A DNA stretch of 64,000 nucleotides from Scortum barcoo (lineage: Eukaryota > Chordata > Actinopteri > Centrarchiformes > Terapontidae). The stretch covers positions 1,806,544 to 1,870,543 of the forward strand of contig CM041550.1 in NCBI GenBank assembly GCA_023238725.1. Direction: 5' to 3'. This document shows, piece by piece, positions 14,728-29,298 of the stretch (position 1 is the stretch's first letter; every line of letters begins with the position of its first letter). The notes under the pieces were generated by a model that made no database searches, was not told where the DNA came from, and saw nothing but the letters and a program-made list of their open reading frames with translations. A program made the position numbers and the translations under genes.

Positions 14728-15821
14728 TGTGTTCGTTCAGGTTTAAAATACAAACATGATTAAAAGACTTTGTCTGCAGTGTTTATAAATATTAGACACG
14801 ACATCGATTGACACACCAAGTGAGCACACACACACACACACACACACAGTCTCACACACACACTCACACAGACACACACACACACACAAGTCTCACACAC
14901 ACTCACACAGACACACACAATGCTTTGTTAGTTTTCCTACCAGATCAGCATCTAAAAAGCTAATTAAACTGATCATTCATTAAATTACTTGTTTGCTCAG
15001 TGAAAGCAGCATGAAACTGTGTGTGTGTTTGTGTGTGTGTGCTCACTCAGTGTGTCGATCTGTTATAACTGGAGGTGTGAAGCAGCAGAGAGGAAAAGAT
15101 CTGAGTCATTAAAGATAAAAATATCATTGAAGAAAATCATTTTCATCTTTTAATCTTTTAACTTCAGTTTTTACTTTTGCTCTTTAAATCATTTTTCCCT
15201 GCAGGTGTTTATTCGCATCATTTTCCTCAAAAGTTTCCATGTTTACTTCTTTAGTTTCATTTCTATTTTTAGCCAAACGCTGTTTTTAATCCTCTTTAGG
15301 TGCTGTAAAAATAAAGTTCTTATTATTAATAATTTTTTATTTTTTTAGTTCCTGATCTGGATTGATCATTTTCTGAAGGATTGTTTGGAGCTGATGATTA
15401 CTTCATCAGTTAATCTCTTGATTAGACTGATAACCAATAAATCATTCAATCTTTAAAAAAGTAAAAAATTCTTTCTCAAAGCTTCTTCAAATGTCTCTAA
15501 TATAAAATACTGAGACTGTTTCAAAAAGTTGGCAGGAAAAAGAAAGACTGATAATAAAACTATTGTTCAATTATAAGACAGCAGCTGATTGATTAATTAT
15601 TACTAACTGATTAAACTCAGAACATCAGTGGATCATAAAAGGAAGCATCGACTGTTCACACATTTAACAGCAGATCTGAGTCACAGGTGAGCTTCACACC
15701 TTGACCTTTCACCTTGAAACACTGACGAGACAGTGTGTGTGTGTGTGTTAACAGTCCACTGAACACCAGCTGTGTGTGTTGACACTTGGCACGCTTTGCA
15801 GTCCACCCTGCAGCACTGATG

Positions 15822-15881
<60 letters not shown>

Positions 15882-18800
15882 GCTGCACCACGGCTCAGAC
15901 AGTGGAAGCGCTGCGACCGTAAGCCGACACACAATACACAGTCTGCTCACATTAAAGGACAAAAACACTGTTTAGTTTTTGCTTCGTCACTCTGATTCAG
16001 TCTGATGCTGCACACACACACACACACTATGCTATGCAGCTAAAACAAAATGGACAACATTTGCAGCCTTTAAAATTGAAGAATAATTCTGGTTTATCTC
16101 AACTTTGCTTTTATTTTCAGAGATAATTCACATCAGTTATAACAACAGTTAATTAAACGTTAAAAGTTCATTAAATGAAAGGATTATTATTGTGTTGTGG
16201 TATAGTTTTATGGTTATATGTGTTCAATAGTGGCTGATTTCTGCAGTGATGTAAGGAGATGTTTCCTCCCTGATGGCCAATAAAAATCAACAGATTACCT
16301 GTCAGAGTAAACAAAGCTGACATACCCACAATGCAACACCTGCTAAAAATCTGCAGGTTTTCACCAGTGCAGCAGAAAAAGAGTGATGGGTGAGTGTTTT
16401 ACTGTGAGACTGCAGTGACACAGTGTGTGTGTGTGTGTGTGTGTGAATGTGTACCTGAGGTTTAAGGAGGTGAGTGACTGCAGGCCGATGATGCTGTCTG
16501 GGATGGTCCTGATGCAGTTGTGATACAGGTTCAGCGTCTCCAAGGCGACCAGATGGCAGACCTCTGAGGGGACGTCGGTCAATCTGTTCTTCGACAGGTC
16601 TGCAGAGAGAGGAGCAGAAAAACGATTCAGTCACCTGCACTGCAAACAGAGACACGACTTTATAAAACTAAAGAAAGCCGAGGTGCAAAAATATAAAAGA
16701 TCCTTAAACCATCAAACAAAGTTTAACTGTCATCAAACTGAGGGGGGTTTGCGTCAAGGCCGGGGTGATGACATCACATCCTGCTGCAGCTCGGCAACAA
16801 CAACATCCACTTTAGTTATCAGCCGCCGCCAAATAAGGCCAAGAAATGTCAGGCCAATTACTCCACATTGTTCTGGAGAGGCTGAACTCTTAAAAACACA
16901 TTTGTTTTGTTAACGCAGCGAGAACAGACCGAGAGTTCATTTCCTCTGAAGGCAGAGCACGGAAAAGTCCTCTTAATGTTCAGATTCAAACACTGAATAA
17001 TCCAGCACGGCCTTCAGAGCAGGTCTAACATATTGAATATCTGTGTCTGAAGTCTGGACTCGCTTCCTGCAGGGCGAATCAGATTACAGCGCTGACAACC
17101 AACACTGGAAAAAGAGTCACACTTGTATTTTCAGGCATCTCCTTCCTCATCGAGACACCAACAACGAGCACGACTTCAGGCCAACAACAACTTTCAGAGA
17201 AAACCTCAAACAACAGAAGAAGACACGTTTAACAGAGTGAGCCGCTTTAAAGAGGCGATATTTAACTAAAAACACTCTCTGGCTGAATGATGTGGTTAGC
17301 CTAGCTTAGCACAAAGACTGCTCCATGAAAAAAGAAAAATACTCCCTTAGACATCTCGAACAGAGTCTGCAGGTGAAACTGTGGAAACTGTACAAAACAC
17401 AGAAAGAAATCTTTATGTTTACGCCTTAAAGCAATCAGTCACCTCAATATTGCACGATCTGTACAGTTTTTTCATTTAAAAAACAGATATATCACACAGT
17501 CTTTATCTTATTTGATATTTTCTACTGTCTAATTTACTTACATTTTTCTACTTATTATGTTTTTATTTTTGCACCAACATATTATTCCTTGTATGTGTAA
17601 ATGGAAATAAACCTGATTCTGATTAAAACCTTCTATAATGAAGCAGCCTCAGTTGTAGATTAAACTGATACAAAAACATTAAATAGAAAAAAGAAAAACG
17701 TGGATCTGTTTAATAATCGTGTGGATCATCTGTGGAGCTGCTGGTTAACAGTTTCTCTCTGTTTCCAGTCATTATGCTAAGCTCATGTTTTGGACCTGTT
17801 TCTGTAAAGGATGTAAAGAGATGAAACTGAAATTGTTTTAAAATGATGTCACATATTTGCATCATACCCCCTTAGACACATGAAACATATTCGAGCTACA
17901 ACTACCCTGACAAATATTCATCATCATCTCATTATACAGTCATTCACTCATTATTTTTCTACTAATTGATGAATTGTTCGGTCTAATTGTCCCTGACAGG
18001 TTCATGCCCTGAAGCACTGCTCACTTTTTAATCTCATTTAAAAGATATTAATGATAAACAGACATGATGTTATGGTTCACTGAAGCTACAGACACCAAAA
18101 CCATGACAGACATGCACACTGTTGTTCAGGAGGAAGATAAACTTCATCAGTCCAGGAGGTTTTTACAGGTCAGAGCTACGTGTCACTAAAAAGAGCAAAG
18201 AGCTGAGAGCACTGAGGAGACGAGTGACATGTTTGATCTCACCAACCATCAGTGAGAAATTCAGTTTACGGTGATTTAAACCAAAGAAAAGAAGCAAGTT
18301 TTTACTTTGAGGAGAGAAAAGAGACAGTTTGGTGTTTGAGAGGAGAAGAAAAGAGAAGAAATGACATGAGATATTAGTATTCATCATCATCAGGAAAATG
18401 AGTTCATTGCTCACCACACTTCGACTTTACAAACTGCAGCAGTGAAAACGTGGAGGTTTAATCACAGCGGGCAGTGTTGCATCATGGGTAACACAGTCAC
18501 AGGAAGTGCTATTTTAAACAGCACGGTTGAGAAACAAAGAGCCACTCAGTCCTGCTTTCATCCGCCGAGCAAACAGCAGCAGTCTGACTCAACGACCGGC
18601 TGCAAACACACACACACACACACACACTCTCTGCTGGTAACAGTGCAGCGGTGTGTGTGTGTGTATGTGTGTGTTGAGACCACTGACCGACATCATCACG
18701 TCTCTTTAACCTCTAAAATACCACGCTCGACATCATAATCTGATATTTGCTTCAGTGACCCCATGAAAACCCCCCATACTGAAAAATACAGGACACACAC

Positions 18801-21800
18801 ACACACACGTCTGTCAGGTTACATTTGAACGTGTCTGCCACACATGAGGTCACGTGAGGAGACACAAGTGATGATACAGGCTGAAAGTCACACACACACA
18901 CACACACACACATTACACGTCCTGACACATTACGTCCTGACCTGCTGGCTGATTATCAGCCAGCAGGATCATGATTATTGATTATTGATATTACCTGTGT
19001 GTCGGCAGGTTCAGTCACCAGGTCACATTAACCACAATTCTGCCTGTGAGGCAAGAAATACAGTCTGCAGGAAAGAAACTGGAGATGTTCAAAGAACTGA
19101 AGAGGAAATGAGCATCAGTTCGCCTAAAGGTCACACACACACACACACACACACACACAGATTATATACATATACTGTATATAATTATTTACTGCCATTT
19201 CTTGCTAATTTTATATTTGTTGTGTAGGTCTTTATTTTTATATATAATTTATATATTATATATTTGCATTTTAGATTTTGTTTTTTACTCCTTTTTATTG
19301 ATATTCTGCAAATGTGAAATTGTGCTTTTTAATCTATCATTTATCATCCTTACTGCACTGTTGATTGTGCTGTTGTAACATGACAATTTCCCTCACAGGA
19401 TCAATAAAGTATATTTATCTATCCATCGCTGTATCTATCTTAATTTTTCTTTATCAGCACAAATGTGTTGCTTTAACAAAACATCTGCACAGCGAGGCAG
19501 CTTCACAGCATTCACACGATACGGAGTAAGAAAAGGAAGGAAAGACGACACGACGATATTAAAATGTGAGCAGCTTGAAAACACACTCAGACAGCTGCTG
19601 AAGGACTGTTTCTGTCCACACTGGTCCTGTCCACACTGGTCCTGTCAACACTGTCTGATGAAACCGACCAGCCTGCAGGATTCTTCCATCGCTCGCCTCT
19701 CAGCTCCGACATGTTTCAGAGGATGTTAGCTGACTTAGTGTCGGAGTTTAAGGCCACATTCCCGCCCGTTCACTTGTTTCAACTTGCAGAGTCAGACGGC
19801 AGCAGAGACAAACAGGCCGAGCTGAAGGCGAGCGGCGTCTCAAGGCTTCAGTCTGCGTCGCTTCTGATCGTCAGCTGCTGATAAAGATGACTGTGAAGGA
19901 GGATTTTCTTTCGCTGCCGTCGGCCTTCGTGTTCACTGCAGACAGTTAGTTACTGCACCACCTTAATGAGCCTCCGATTGGAGAAAACTGAGTCCACAAA
20001 CCTTTTAAGAAGAAGCATTTTATGTTTTTAGACAAACTTCCTCACAGTCACAGCAGCTGTTCATAGATTCATCTCCATGTTTGTCCTTCCACAGTTCTTA
20101 GAAACTACAAAACTCACTAAACTGAATAAATTTAAGTAGAATGTGTTTTAGATCGAGTTTGATGGATAAATGTCTTTTTTGTTGGATATTGTTTTCCAGC
20201 TGGTCACTATGAGTTTTTGTGTATTTAAACTTTGTGTAACTGTTGTATTTCCTCTTTATGTGTGAAGAAGAGTTGTTTTTATGTTTTTATCATTTGCCTC
20301 AAATTGCCTTTTGAGGGACAAATAAAGTATTTTGAACTGAATCTAAAACTGAATCTGAATCTGAAACTGGACACCTCCCTGAGGAGGTGTTCCAGGCATG
20401 TCCCACCGGGAGGAGGCCCCGGGGAAGACCTCAGGACACGCTGGAGAGACTATGTCTCTCAGCTGGCCTGGGAACGCCTCGGGGTCCCCCCGGAAGAGCT
20501 GGAGAAAGTGTCTGGGCATCTCTGGTCAGACTGCTGCCTCCGCGACCCGGTCCCGGGTCAAGCGGATGAAGATGGATGGATGGAACTGAATCTAATCTGT
20601 GGGATGATCCAATCAGAAAGCATCAGATGATGTAAACAAGGAGGTCAACAGCACGGTCACTTTTCAGCAAAATAACAATCATGTAAGGAAGTTTTAAGTG
20701 CTTACAAGCATAAACTGCCGATTTGCTCTTAAAGGTTTGTGTTGTTATGCCTTGTGTAGCGTGCCGTGTTTAACCTGCTAATACCTCATGTAGTCTCTCT
20801 AACAACTACTAAATAAACTAAATAAAAACTAACTACAGGCCAAAAGTTTGGAAGCAAGATCAAATTTGTACAAAAAAAGATCATAGTTTCATTGGTATAC
20901 TTTACAACAAAATAAACATGATTAACTTATCAGAAGACATTTTTACTATAATTATCAGGTATTTGAGTTTTTCTTGCTTCAGACTTTGCTTTCTTCAAAG
21001 TAACCTCCTCTGGCTTTAACAAGCAGCATGGCATATACGATGAGGCATTCGCGTTCCACAAGTTTTTTAAGGTATGTGCCAGGAATTGCACTCCAAGCTT
21101 TCTTTCTTAAGTTCATCAATAAGAGACTGCTGATTTGTGGGACGCTTTTCTGACTGATCGATCCAATTCATCCCACACAAGCTCAGTTGGAGAGAGGTCT
21201 GGAGACTGAGGGGGCCAAACCATCTTTTGAAGAACACCTTCCTCTTCTTTTTTGTCTAGGTAACATCAATGTAAACCTAAAGGTAAACTGAAGAAAATGG
21301 TGCATATCAATGAAAGCCAAAGTCTGATCATGCAGTAAATACATCCCAAAATACATATAACTCATGCTGGTTTTTAAGAAAGGCATTATGAACACAAACT
21401 TAAAGTTGCTTCCAACCTTTTGGCCTGTAGTGTACATCCTACATAAAACACAGTGTAAGTGATGCAAACTGCTTTAGTTTAGTAAACACCTCCATTTTCA
21501 TTTTCTGTTTCTAATGTCATGTTTCAGGCTGTATTGACTTTATTCGTTTTAAGGTTTGTTTTCAGGTTCAAGTGTTTGTTGAGCACCCTGAATAATCTCC
21601 GCCTGTTAGCGGGCAACAACCAGGAAGTTAGTGCAGTTTAAGAAGCACAAATTAGCTGTGAATTATTTCCACAAGAACACTGTTTGTTAATCAGGTTTCC
21701 GCTCAGCCACACAAACACCACGTTCACCACACCCCGAGAGGAGGGCGATGGCTTCCTGTGTTAATAACAACACTCTCCCTCTCTCAGCGGACAGGAAGTG

Positions 21801-24010
21801 ACATCATCGGGGTCATGAGGCGAGGCGGCGCATTGTCGTCAAGGTGTGACCTCTGACCTCTGGAAGAGGATGGAGACAGAGGAAAGTTGGCTGAAGACAG
21901 AGAGTTTCTTTCACCCCGAACTCGAATCAGCCTCAGTAAAGACGAAAATCAGGTGAACAGGTGCACACAGGTGATCTAAAAACTACAGCAACTTACTGTA
22001 GTTTAACAAACTCTCCTGGAGTTTTCTTCAGTGTCAAAGTGATCCAGTGATGATTGAACATCCAGAGGTAACAGGTTCTGATTTAATATGTAATAAATTT
22101 AAAAGCTTTTATTTTATATGTGAGACTTCCTGTTTCCTGATCTGCTCTGATTCTCATTTGTTTTCAGTGTAAACTCGACACTCCTCCGTGTTTACTGTAA
22201 TAATTCAATAATTCATATTTACACTCACACACTGCTGCTGTTTCTCTAACACAAATCATTTCTCTCACTGATAACAGGAAACAGGAAGTACAGTATTCAT
22301 CGTATCTGTTGTGTGACGAGGTCAGAATAAAGCTCATTTTCCAACACATGCTCAGAGATACTGAATCAAACTATTCAAAGACTGATACCATCTGTTTTAT
22401 GTGGTTACAAACTGCTGTGAAACAGGTGTGATGGAGGAAAACGAGTTTACTGCTCTGAGTTTGTTGTCGAGGAGCACAAAGACAACAAGTGAACTTACAA
22501 AGAGTTTTACTGTACAAACAGAGAAAGAGCAGGAATGTGGAGGCCGAGCTGAGACACAAGAATGTTTGCTGCCTACTCATTAACACAGAGCCTCATCCAA
22601 CTACAGCACAGCACGACGGGAGGCAAGGGAAGGAGGCAAAGGAAGGAGGCAAAGGAAGGAGGAGAGGGGGGAAGGAAGGAAGAGGAAATGCAAGAAAATG
22701 AAAGAATGATTAATTCACATTAAAAGCTTTAGCTCAGTGTCGATAACATGGACCTGTAAACCTGCAGAACGAGGAGCGAGAGTTCAAACATCCTCGTCTC
22801 TGTGATCTGGACTGATGAACTAAAACACTTACTAGAAACACAAAAACACTTTAAAAAAGAGGACGCCTCTTTCTTATCGGGGAGTTTCTCCTCTCTTCTG
22901 GGTGATCAGTCGGATCTTTTCACCTTATATGTCCGACTTCACCTCACACGGCCCGTTAACGTTACTGTGGGCGAGGTCCCGTTTTATCTCTAACCAATAA
23001 ATCACAGCTTTATTTCTTATCTTACTCGACACTTTGTGATTGCTTGTTGGGATTATCATGAACTTTGATTGTTCTCGTTTCCACAATAAGATTTTTAGCC
23101 AACTGTGGCCTATTTTTACTGTTTAGCACAAACTATTTTACTCCTAACTCAGTGTTGTTGCCGTGTTCTTCTACTCTTCTATTACCCACTATATTTATAT
23201 ATGAGATCTGTTTCACTCAGTCTGATGATTTAAATATTAAATATATTAAATACTCTCGACAACGTAAGGAGCTCAATGAGTTTTGTTCATTAAGCAGCTG
23301 CAGGCGCCGTCTGTTGGTGTGTTTCTCCACAGCTGTGTTTACACACACTCAGCATGTGCTGCTGTGTGTATGAATTTATTCATTTTATCAGACTGACAAC
23401 AAAACACCGTAAATGAACTTTTTTTTTCAGAGCACAATACCGCTGTTTCCATTCATAAACACACCGGGAACGATCCAACGTTCATGTTCTGCTCGTCGAT
23501 CCACAAAGATTTCTGTCAAATAAAACATCTGTCTTCAGGGGAAATACCTGAGGTTTTTATATATTTGATGGGTGTGGGTGTTTAGGCCGTCACCTATAAA
23601 GTCAACTGATCATGAGACTGTGGTTTACCTCCTCACCCAACAACTTCCTGCAGTAAACCCCCATCAAACGAGAACCAACTGCTTGTTTCAGCAGTCTGAC
23701 AGTTCTCGTTGTAATACGAAGACTTTATGATCTGTTGCATGAAATAAGTTCTGTGCGGCATTTCTGACATTCAGGTCAGCTGTTCCTGTTAACTATACAG
23801 CTGAAACAACACGCATAAACTACATATTTAAAGGTTTGTAGTGAAGTGAAGAGATAAAATGGTTCAAATTTAAACTCTGCAGAGTCAGATCATCAGGTTG
23901 TGTCTCTAAACTAAATGTTCACTCTGTGTTTGTGTGTTGCAGCTGCATCCTCTGGTAGTGCAGGAAAAGACGAGACTCCTCCCTGCAGCACAGTAATGAC
24001 AGGCTTTACA

Positions 24011-24048
<38 letters not shown>

Positions 24049-24628
24049 CTAAAAAAAGCAACAACATCACCAAGCAGGACAGTCCCAGCCCAAGAAACCA
24101 TTAAAGTTACACATTATTCCTTTGGTTAATCTTCATCTTCATCATCACAACTACCTTCATCATCATCAACATTATCTTCATCATCATCATCAACATCATC
24201 ACTACAGACAGATTAACACATCCTGAGCAGAGCAGGGATTAACAGGAGAGAAAATATGAGAAAAAACAGAAGAGCGAGAGAATAATAAGAAGTTAGAAAT
24301 ACTCTACAGTGAACACTACAGAGGCTCTGTGGGTTACTGCCACTTCACTCACACACACACACACACACACTAAATACTCACACGTGTACATTTACAGTCA
24401 CATGTGAATGACACGTCACTACGTGATCATTTCACACAGAAATAAAAATACAAACTGGTTTCCTGTTGCTGCTGTAAATCAAACCTCACCCATTTTCTTT
24501 GTTTCACCATCAAACAGCAAAATAAACCTGCTGTAAACATGACAAAGTCATAACCTCATTTATTTAAAGATTCATGGTGAAAAACAACCCGAGAGATTCA
24601 GTCCACAGTGCAGAAGTGTGTGTGTGTG

Positions 24629-24693
<65 letters not shown>

Positions 24694-26083
24694 GCAGAGG
24701 AAGGGGTTTTCTCAATGGCGGTGTCCTCACCACTTGCTGACTACAAAGGAAACAGCCGGCTCTCAGACGGGTGGAGTCGGTCCAGGATGCTGAAGGTGCT
24801 GCTGGAAGAAAAACTTGCTGCCTCAGACTGGATTTCCTGCTGATGGTGAGGACACGAGGTCTCACACTGAAATACTAAATTTCAGAAAAACAGCTACGAT
24901 GTCCTGATGCTGTAGTCTAAAAACTTAAATCAGTGACTCTTTATGGAGACAAATTAGGGACAAAACTTTTAAAAGGTGATTAAAACAGGACAGGCTGAAC
25001 TTTTTATCACTTTAATCTAAAATGCTGAAAATATAAATGAATGTTTTTTACATTCAAAATACATTTTAAAGCAGCTTTTCATGTTGTGTTGATTTTGGCG
25101 GTCCCTGTGGACAAAGGCGGTAGTGCCTCTAACGTTTGCAACGTTAACAGAAACCGACAATCTGCTCTCTGCTGGTGTGGTCTGTTAATGTGGGTCATAA
25201 AGAGGCATCAGGATTAAACTGAGACTGTTTCAGAACATTTTAAAAAATCCATAGAGAGCTTTAAAATTACATTTTCCAATTTGAACGTTTTCAAGATCTT
25301 ATTAGATTTTTCCCTGTTGAATTTTAGACTTTTTGTATGTGGAGGATTTGGATTAACAAGTGAGTACAACGAAAAATAAATCTGTGGCAGAATAAATTTT
25401 ACTGCCTCTCCTGTCTCCATAGTCAGTACAAACCTCAGTATTTCTATAAGTTTAAATGCAGCACCTGCTTCTTCTTACAGCACATAAATCTCTGTGAATG
25501 TATTTTCAACAAAGCAGCGACCACAACAGACAGGACGACACCATCAAAACTCAACAGCTCTTCCTCTGACATCTTTTCTTCTCCAGCACAGTGACGGCTG
25601 AAACGCTCTGAAGGTACCAAAGGTTTTAAATTAAGTTTACTTTGAACAAAATAAACTAATCAAGGGAAGAAACTCATGAACTCGTGTAACTATCGTCATT
25701 TTCTGGTGAAGACCGATGAGCAGCAGCAGCAGCAGAAGAAGATGGAAAGAAACAGATGACAGCTGAAGTCACCATGACAACCATGGGAGACATTCTGCAT
25801 GGATGCAGAGTCACGTGTCTGTGCAAACACGCATGTGTGTGTGTGTGTGTGTGTGTGAGATGCATCAGTGACTGCACAAATGTGAGGGCACAAGTGTGTG
25901 TGTGTGTTTCATGTTTATCTTGGGGCAAAAAAAAAATGCATATTTGCAGACTGTCCAAGTGTCTCAAGATCTAAACATAGATGCACAATGTGTGTGTGTG
26001 TGTGTGTGTGTGTGTGGTTGCAGCAGATGGACGTTGGTCGAGAAATAGGTCATGCAGAATTCCCTGCGGGACAACCAGCCATT

Positions 26084-26128
<45 letters not shown>

Positions 26129-27749
26129 ATAGAAAAAAAACATTAAAACATAAGATTTGCTTTATAAGGCCTGTGTATGGGAGGCAAACACACACACACA
26201 CACAACATTGTTTTCCTGAGCTACTGGCACATTCCTCAGCAGATTAATTCGACCTCAGAAAATGATCTCAGGCCCACTTTGTTTTTTCTGATGAATCCAA
26301 ACTGACTCACAGCAGAAAAGACTCGACCACAGTAAACAGGTCGGCTCAGATCTAAATCGTCGTCTGTCTCTTTGTACCAAAATACACATTTCCTCCTGCT
26401 ACAGTGAAGATGACGCAGCAAAAACCTCTTTCTCCTGCTCAGAGTCAGAACTCACACATGAACACAGAGATCTCAGGATTACCTGCAACTTTCTGAGGAC
26501 ATCATGTCTCCATCGCAAATAAACGTCCATAAATCAGAAGAAATCACAGAAAAAAGTCGCTCCTTACAGCCTGAGAATCAAGCTTTCTTCAGTCTCTCTT
26601 TTAGTGAAAGATTTCAAGATTTCAAGAGTTTATTTTCACGTGCGAAACAATGCACACCGAGCAGTCGTTGGTGGAACTCTTAAATCTCAGGTTGCATGAA
26701 AACGATGCTCAAAAATATTTAGAAGAATCCACACAAGCAAAAAATAGATATAAAACAAAAAAAATAGATATAAAACAAAAAGAGTAAAAAAATAAAATAA
26801 GACCTAAAATCTAAATCATACAACTAAAATAAAATATGTAAATAAACAGAAATGTACATCAGAGTGCAGGTCAGTGTTGTGTCCGTATGTTCGTGTGGTC
26901 ACTGCAAAAAAATATAACAAGAGCAACAAAATCCATCAGTGTTCACTATTTTCATGTTCGCTCGACAATAAATATTTTTTACTGCAGCTCAGAGGAGGAA
27001 GGGCTATAATGATGTACTGTTTAACATCAACATGTCAGCATCCAATAAGTACTATTATTAAAGACCTCTACAGATTATATTCATGTTTTCAGAGGGAACC
27101 AACAGGCTGGTAAAGTACTGACTGATGTTTTGTTGATTTGTGTGATCTATGCACAGTTAGATAAATAAAAAATATTCAAGTAATGAGAAAGAGTTTGGAG
27201 GTTTGTCTCTCCCTCTCAGACGTTTAGCCTCCGTTTGTCTCTAAATCTCTGTTTTGTTCTCCAGCACAAACTGACTGTTACATAACAGAGCGAGTAGTTC
27301 AAGTGAGCATCCGCCCACATCCACCCCCACTGTGAGAACGACGTACGACACGACCACGGCCAGGCTGGGGTATTTCACCTTAGGACAAAACCAATGTTAA
27401 AAAAAAAAAAAAAAACAATCTGTGTTTGTTTTGTCGTCTGATAATTCAGTCAGAGCAAGGCGAGGACGATGTTTTATCCCCCCCCCCCGCTGCTTCCTCG
27501 CTCCACTCGGCCCATTTTCTGCTGCCTCGGAAGGAAAAGTAGGACGAGAGAAGAACACCCAGACAGATCAGCGTGCCTCTTCATCATCCACACACACACA
27601 CACACTTGGCTCCACCATGTTGGCTAATTAAGCGGTTACAGAGAAAATATAACACCGTACATGAAGCTGTTTCAATGCCTGGAAAGTGAAAAGTGCAGCT
27701 CAGTGACTGAAGATTTGGAAATTAGCAACAATGACAAAGCAGCAGCCTG

Positions 27750-27785
<36 letters not shown>

Positions 27786-29239
27786 ACACACACACACTCA
27801 ATATATGTAGATTAGAGTTGGGATGACCTCAGTTGACAGACTGTTTGTTCGTTAAAGACGTTTTCTTGTACTTCAAGTCAATCAAGACGGACAGGGCGAC
27901 TCCCCCCCAATCTCAAAATCAATACAAAAAGACACCGTCCATCTATTTTCTGCCTTTTATCCCAAACAAGACGGCCCAGACGTCCATCCTCTCCTCAGCA
28001 ACGTTTTCTAGCACTTCCTGTGGGATTTCCAAAGCTCACTAAAGCCAGATGAGATGCAGTACACACCCTCACACAGCCTATATTTCTACAGAGAGCTTCT
28101 TAAAATATAAAAAGGAGCTGCAGTCTCTTATCTCTGTAATCTCACTATTCCAGTTACCACCCAGAGCTGATGACCAAAGGTGAGCTTGGTCCACCTCAGG
28201 ACACTATTTCATCCTCACCTGTGAACAACACCTCGAGATAAATGAAAAGAAAAGAAATAAAAAGCATACTTGTTTTCTCCTGTAGATTTTCAGTAGACAG
28301 TTTTCAGTGTTTGCTCGTCTCTTTCTGATGTCAGAGCAGCTCCACACAAAAACACAACACTGAATAAAGTCTTAACGTTCAGACAGGCCCACATCAAACG
28401 ATCGGCTAAACACAGAGACAACACCACAAATCCTGTGAGAACACACTTTCTCACGTTCTCTCTGTAATGCTGTAATGTAATGTAATCTCACCTGCTTACG
28501 CTGAAGTCTGTGCACAGAAACAGAAGGAAACATGTGGATGAGATCGGGGGACGGACGGAGAGAAATCCTCTTTACAGTGAACTTCAGCTGACCTGATGCA
28601 GCAGATCATTTAAGACCTCGTGGCACAACAATTTCTGCATTTATTCACCGTTTCAGGCCGTCATGTTCTCTCCGTCTCTCTCTGTTAACAACAGGCCTGA
28701 TTCCAGCTGTGTTTGAAGAGATCTTAATAAAAAACAAAAGGCAGCAGCTGGATCGGACATTTAGAGTCATTACAGCACATCACGTCTGACTTTATTCCTC
28801 TGAATCATCGAAGAAAAACACACACACCAACAAACACGGTTAATGAAAAACACAAACAGGAAACTGGGCTGTCGTGGCTGAATGTTTTCTGCTTCATCAT
28901 AGTTTTACAATCGTTTATAACCTTCGGCCCTGCAGATGTTTTCCTGTAAAGTCGGTGATTGTGAAAACGAAACTGTTCGACAGCTGCTCTCATTACTGAA
29001 ACACCAAAAACAGCTAAAATCAAACACTGATGGAGTTCGACCTGTAATAATGATTGACTATTAGGACGTCAATGTTAATATTCAACACACACACACACAC
29101 GCAAGAGATCAACACACTTATACAGTTCTCTGTGTGTGTGTAAGTGTGTGTGTGAGTGTTCAGAGCTTCAGGTTGTGTGTATGAGTAAAGGTCAAAAGTG
29201 TCAATCAGGATAAAAGTAACAGCAGGATAAAACTTGTGA

Positions 29240-29298
<59 letters not shown>

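Larger units (their letters stand above)
11769..16454. other. lrch1 intron 2
   Basis: Contains CA/GT arrays at 13332-13356, 14585-14731, 14824-14919, 15823-15879 and 16423-16445, and dispersed repeats at 13490, 14165 and 15365. 11800-13300 is AT-rich with nothing recognised. Confidence 0.65.

Noticed and set aside
14484..14763. Cys/Val and Thr/His repeat ORFs at this and many other sites
   Set aside because: They are simple translations of GT/CA microsatellites without start context or flanking coding signal.
24574..24843. 89-codon ORF following a GT array
   Set aside because: Half of it is microsatellite and the rest has no recognisable motif.
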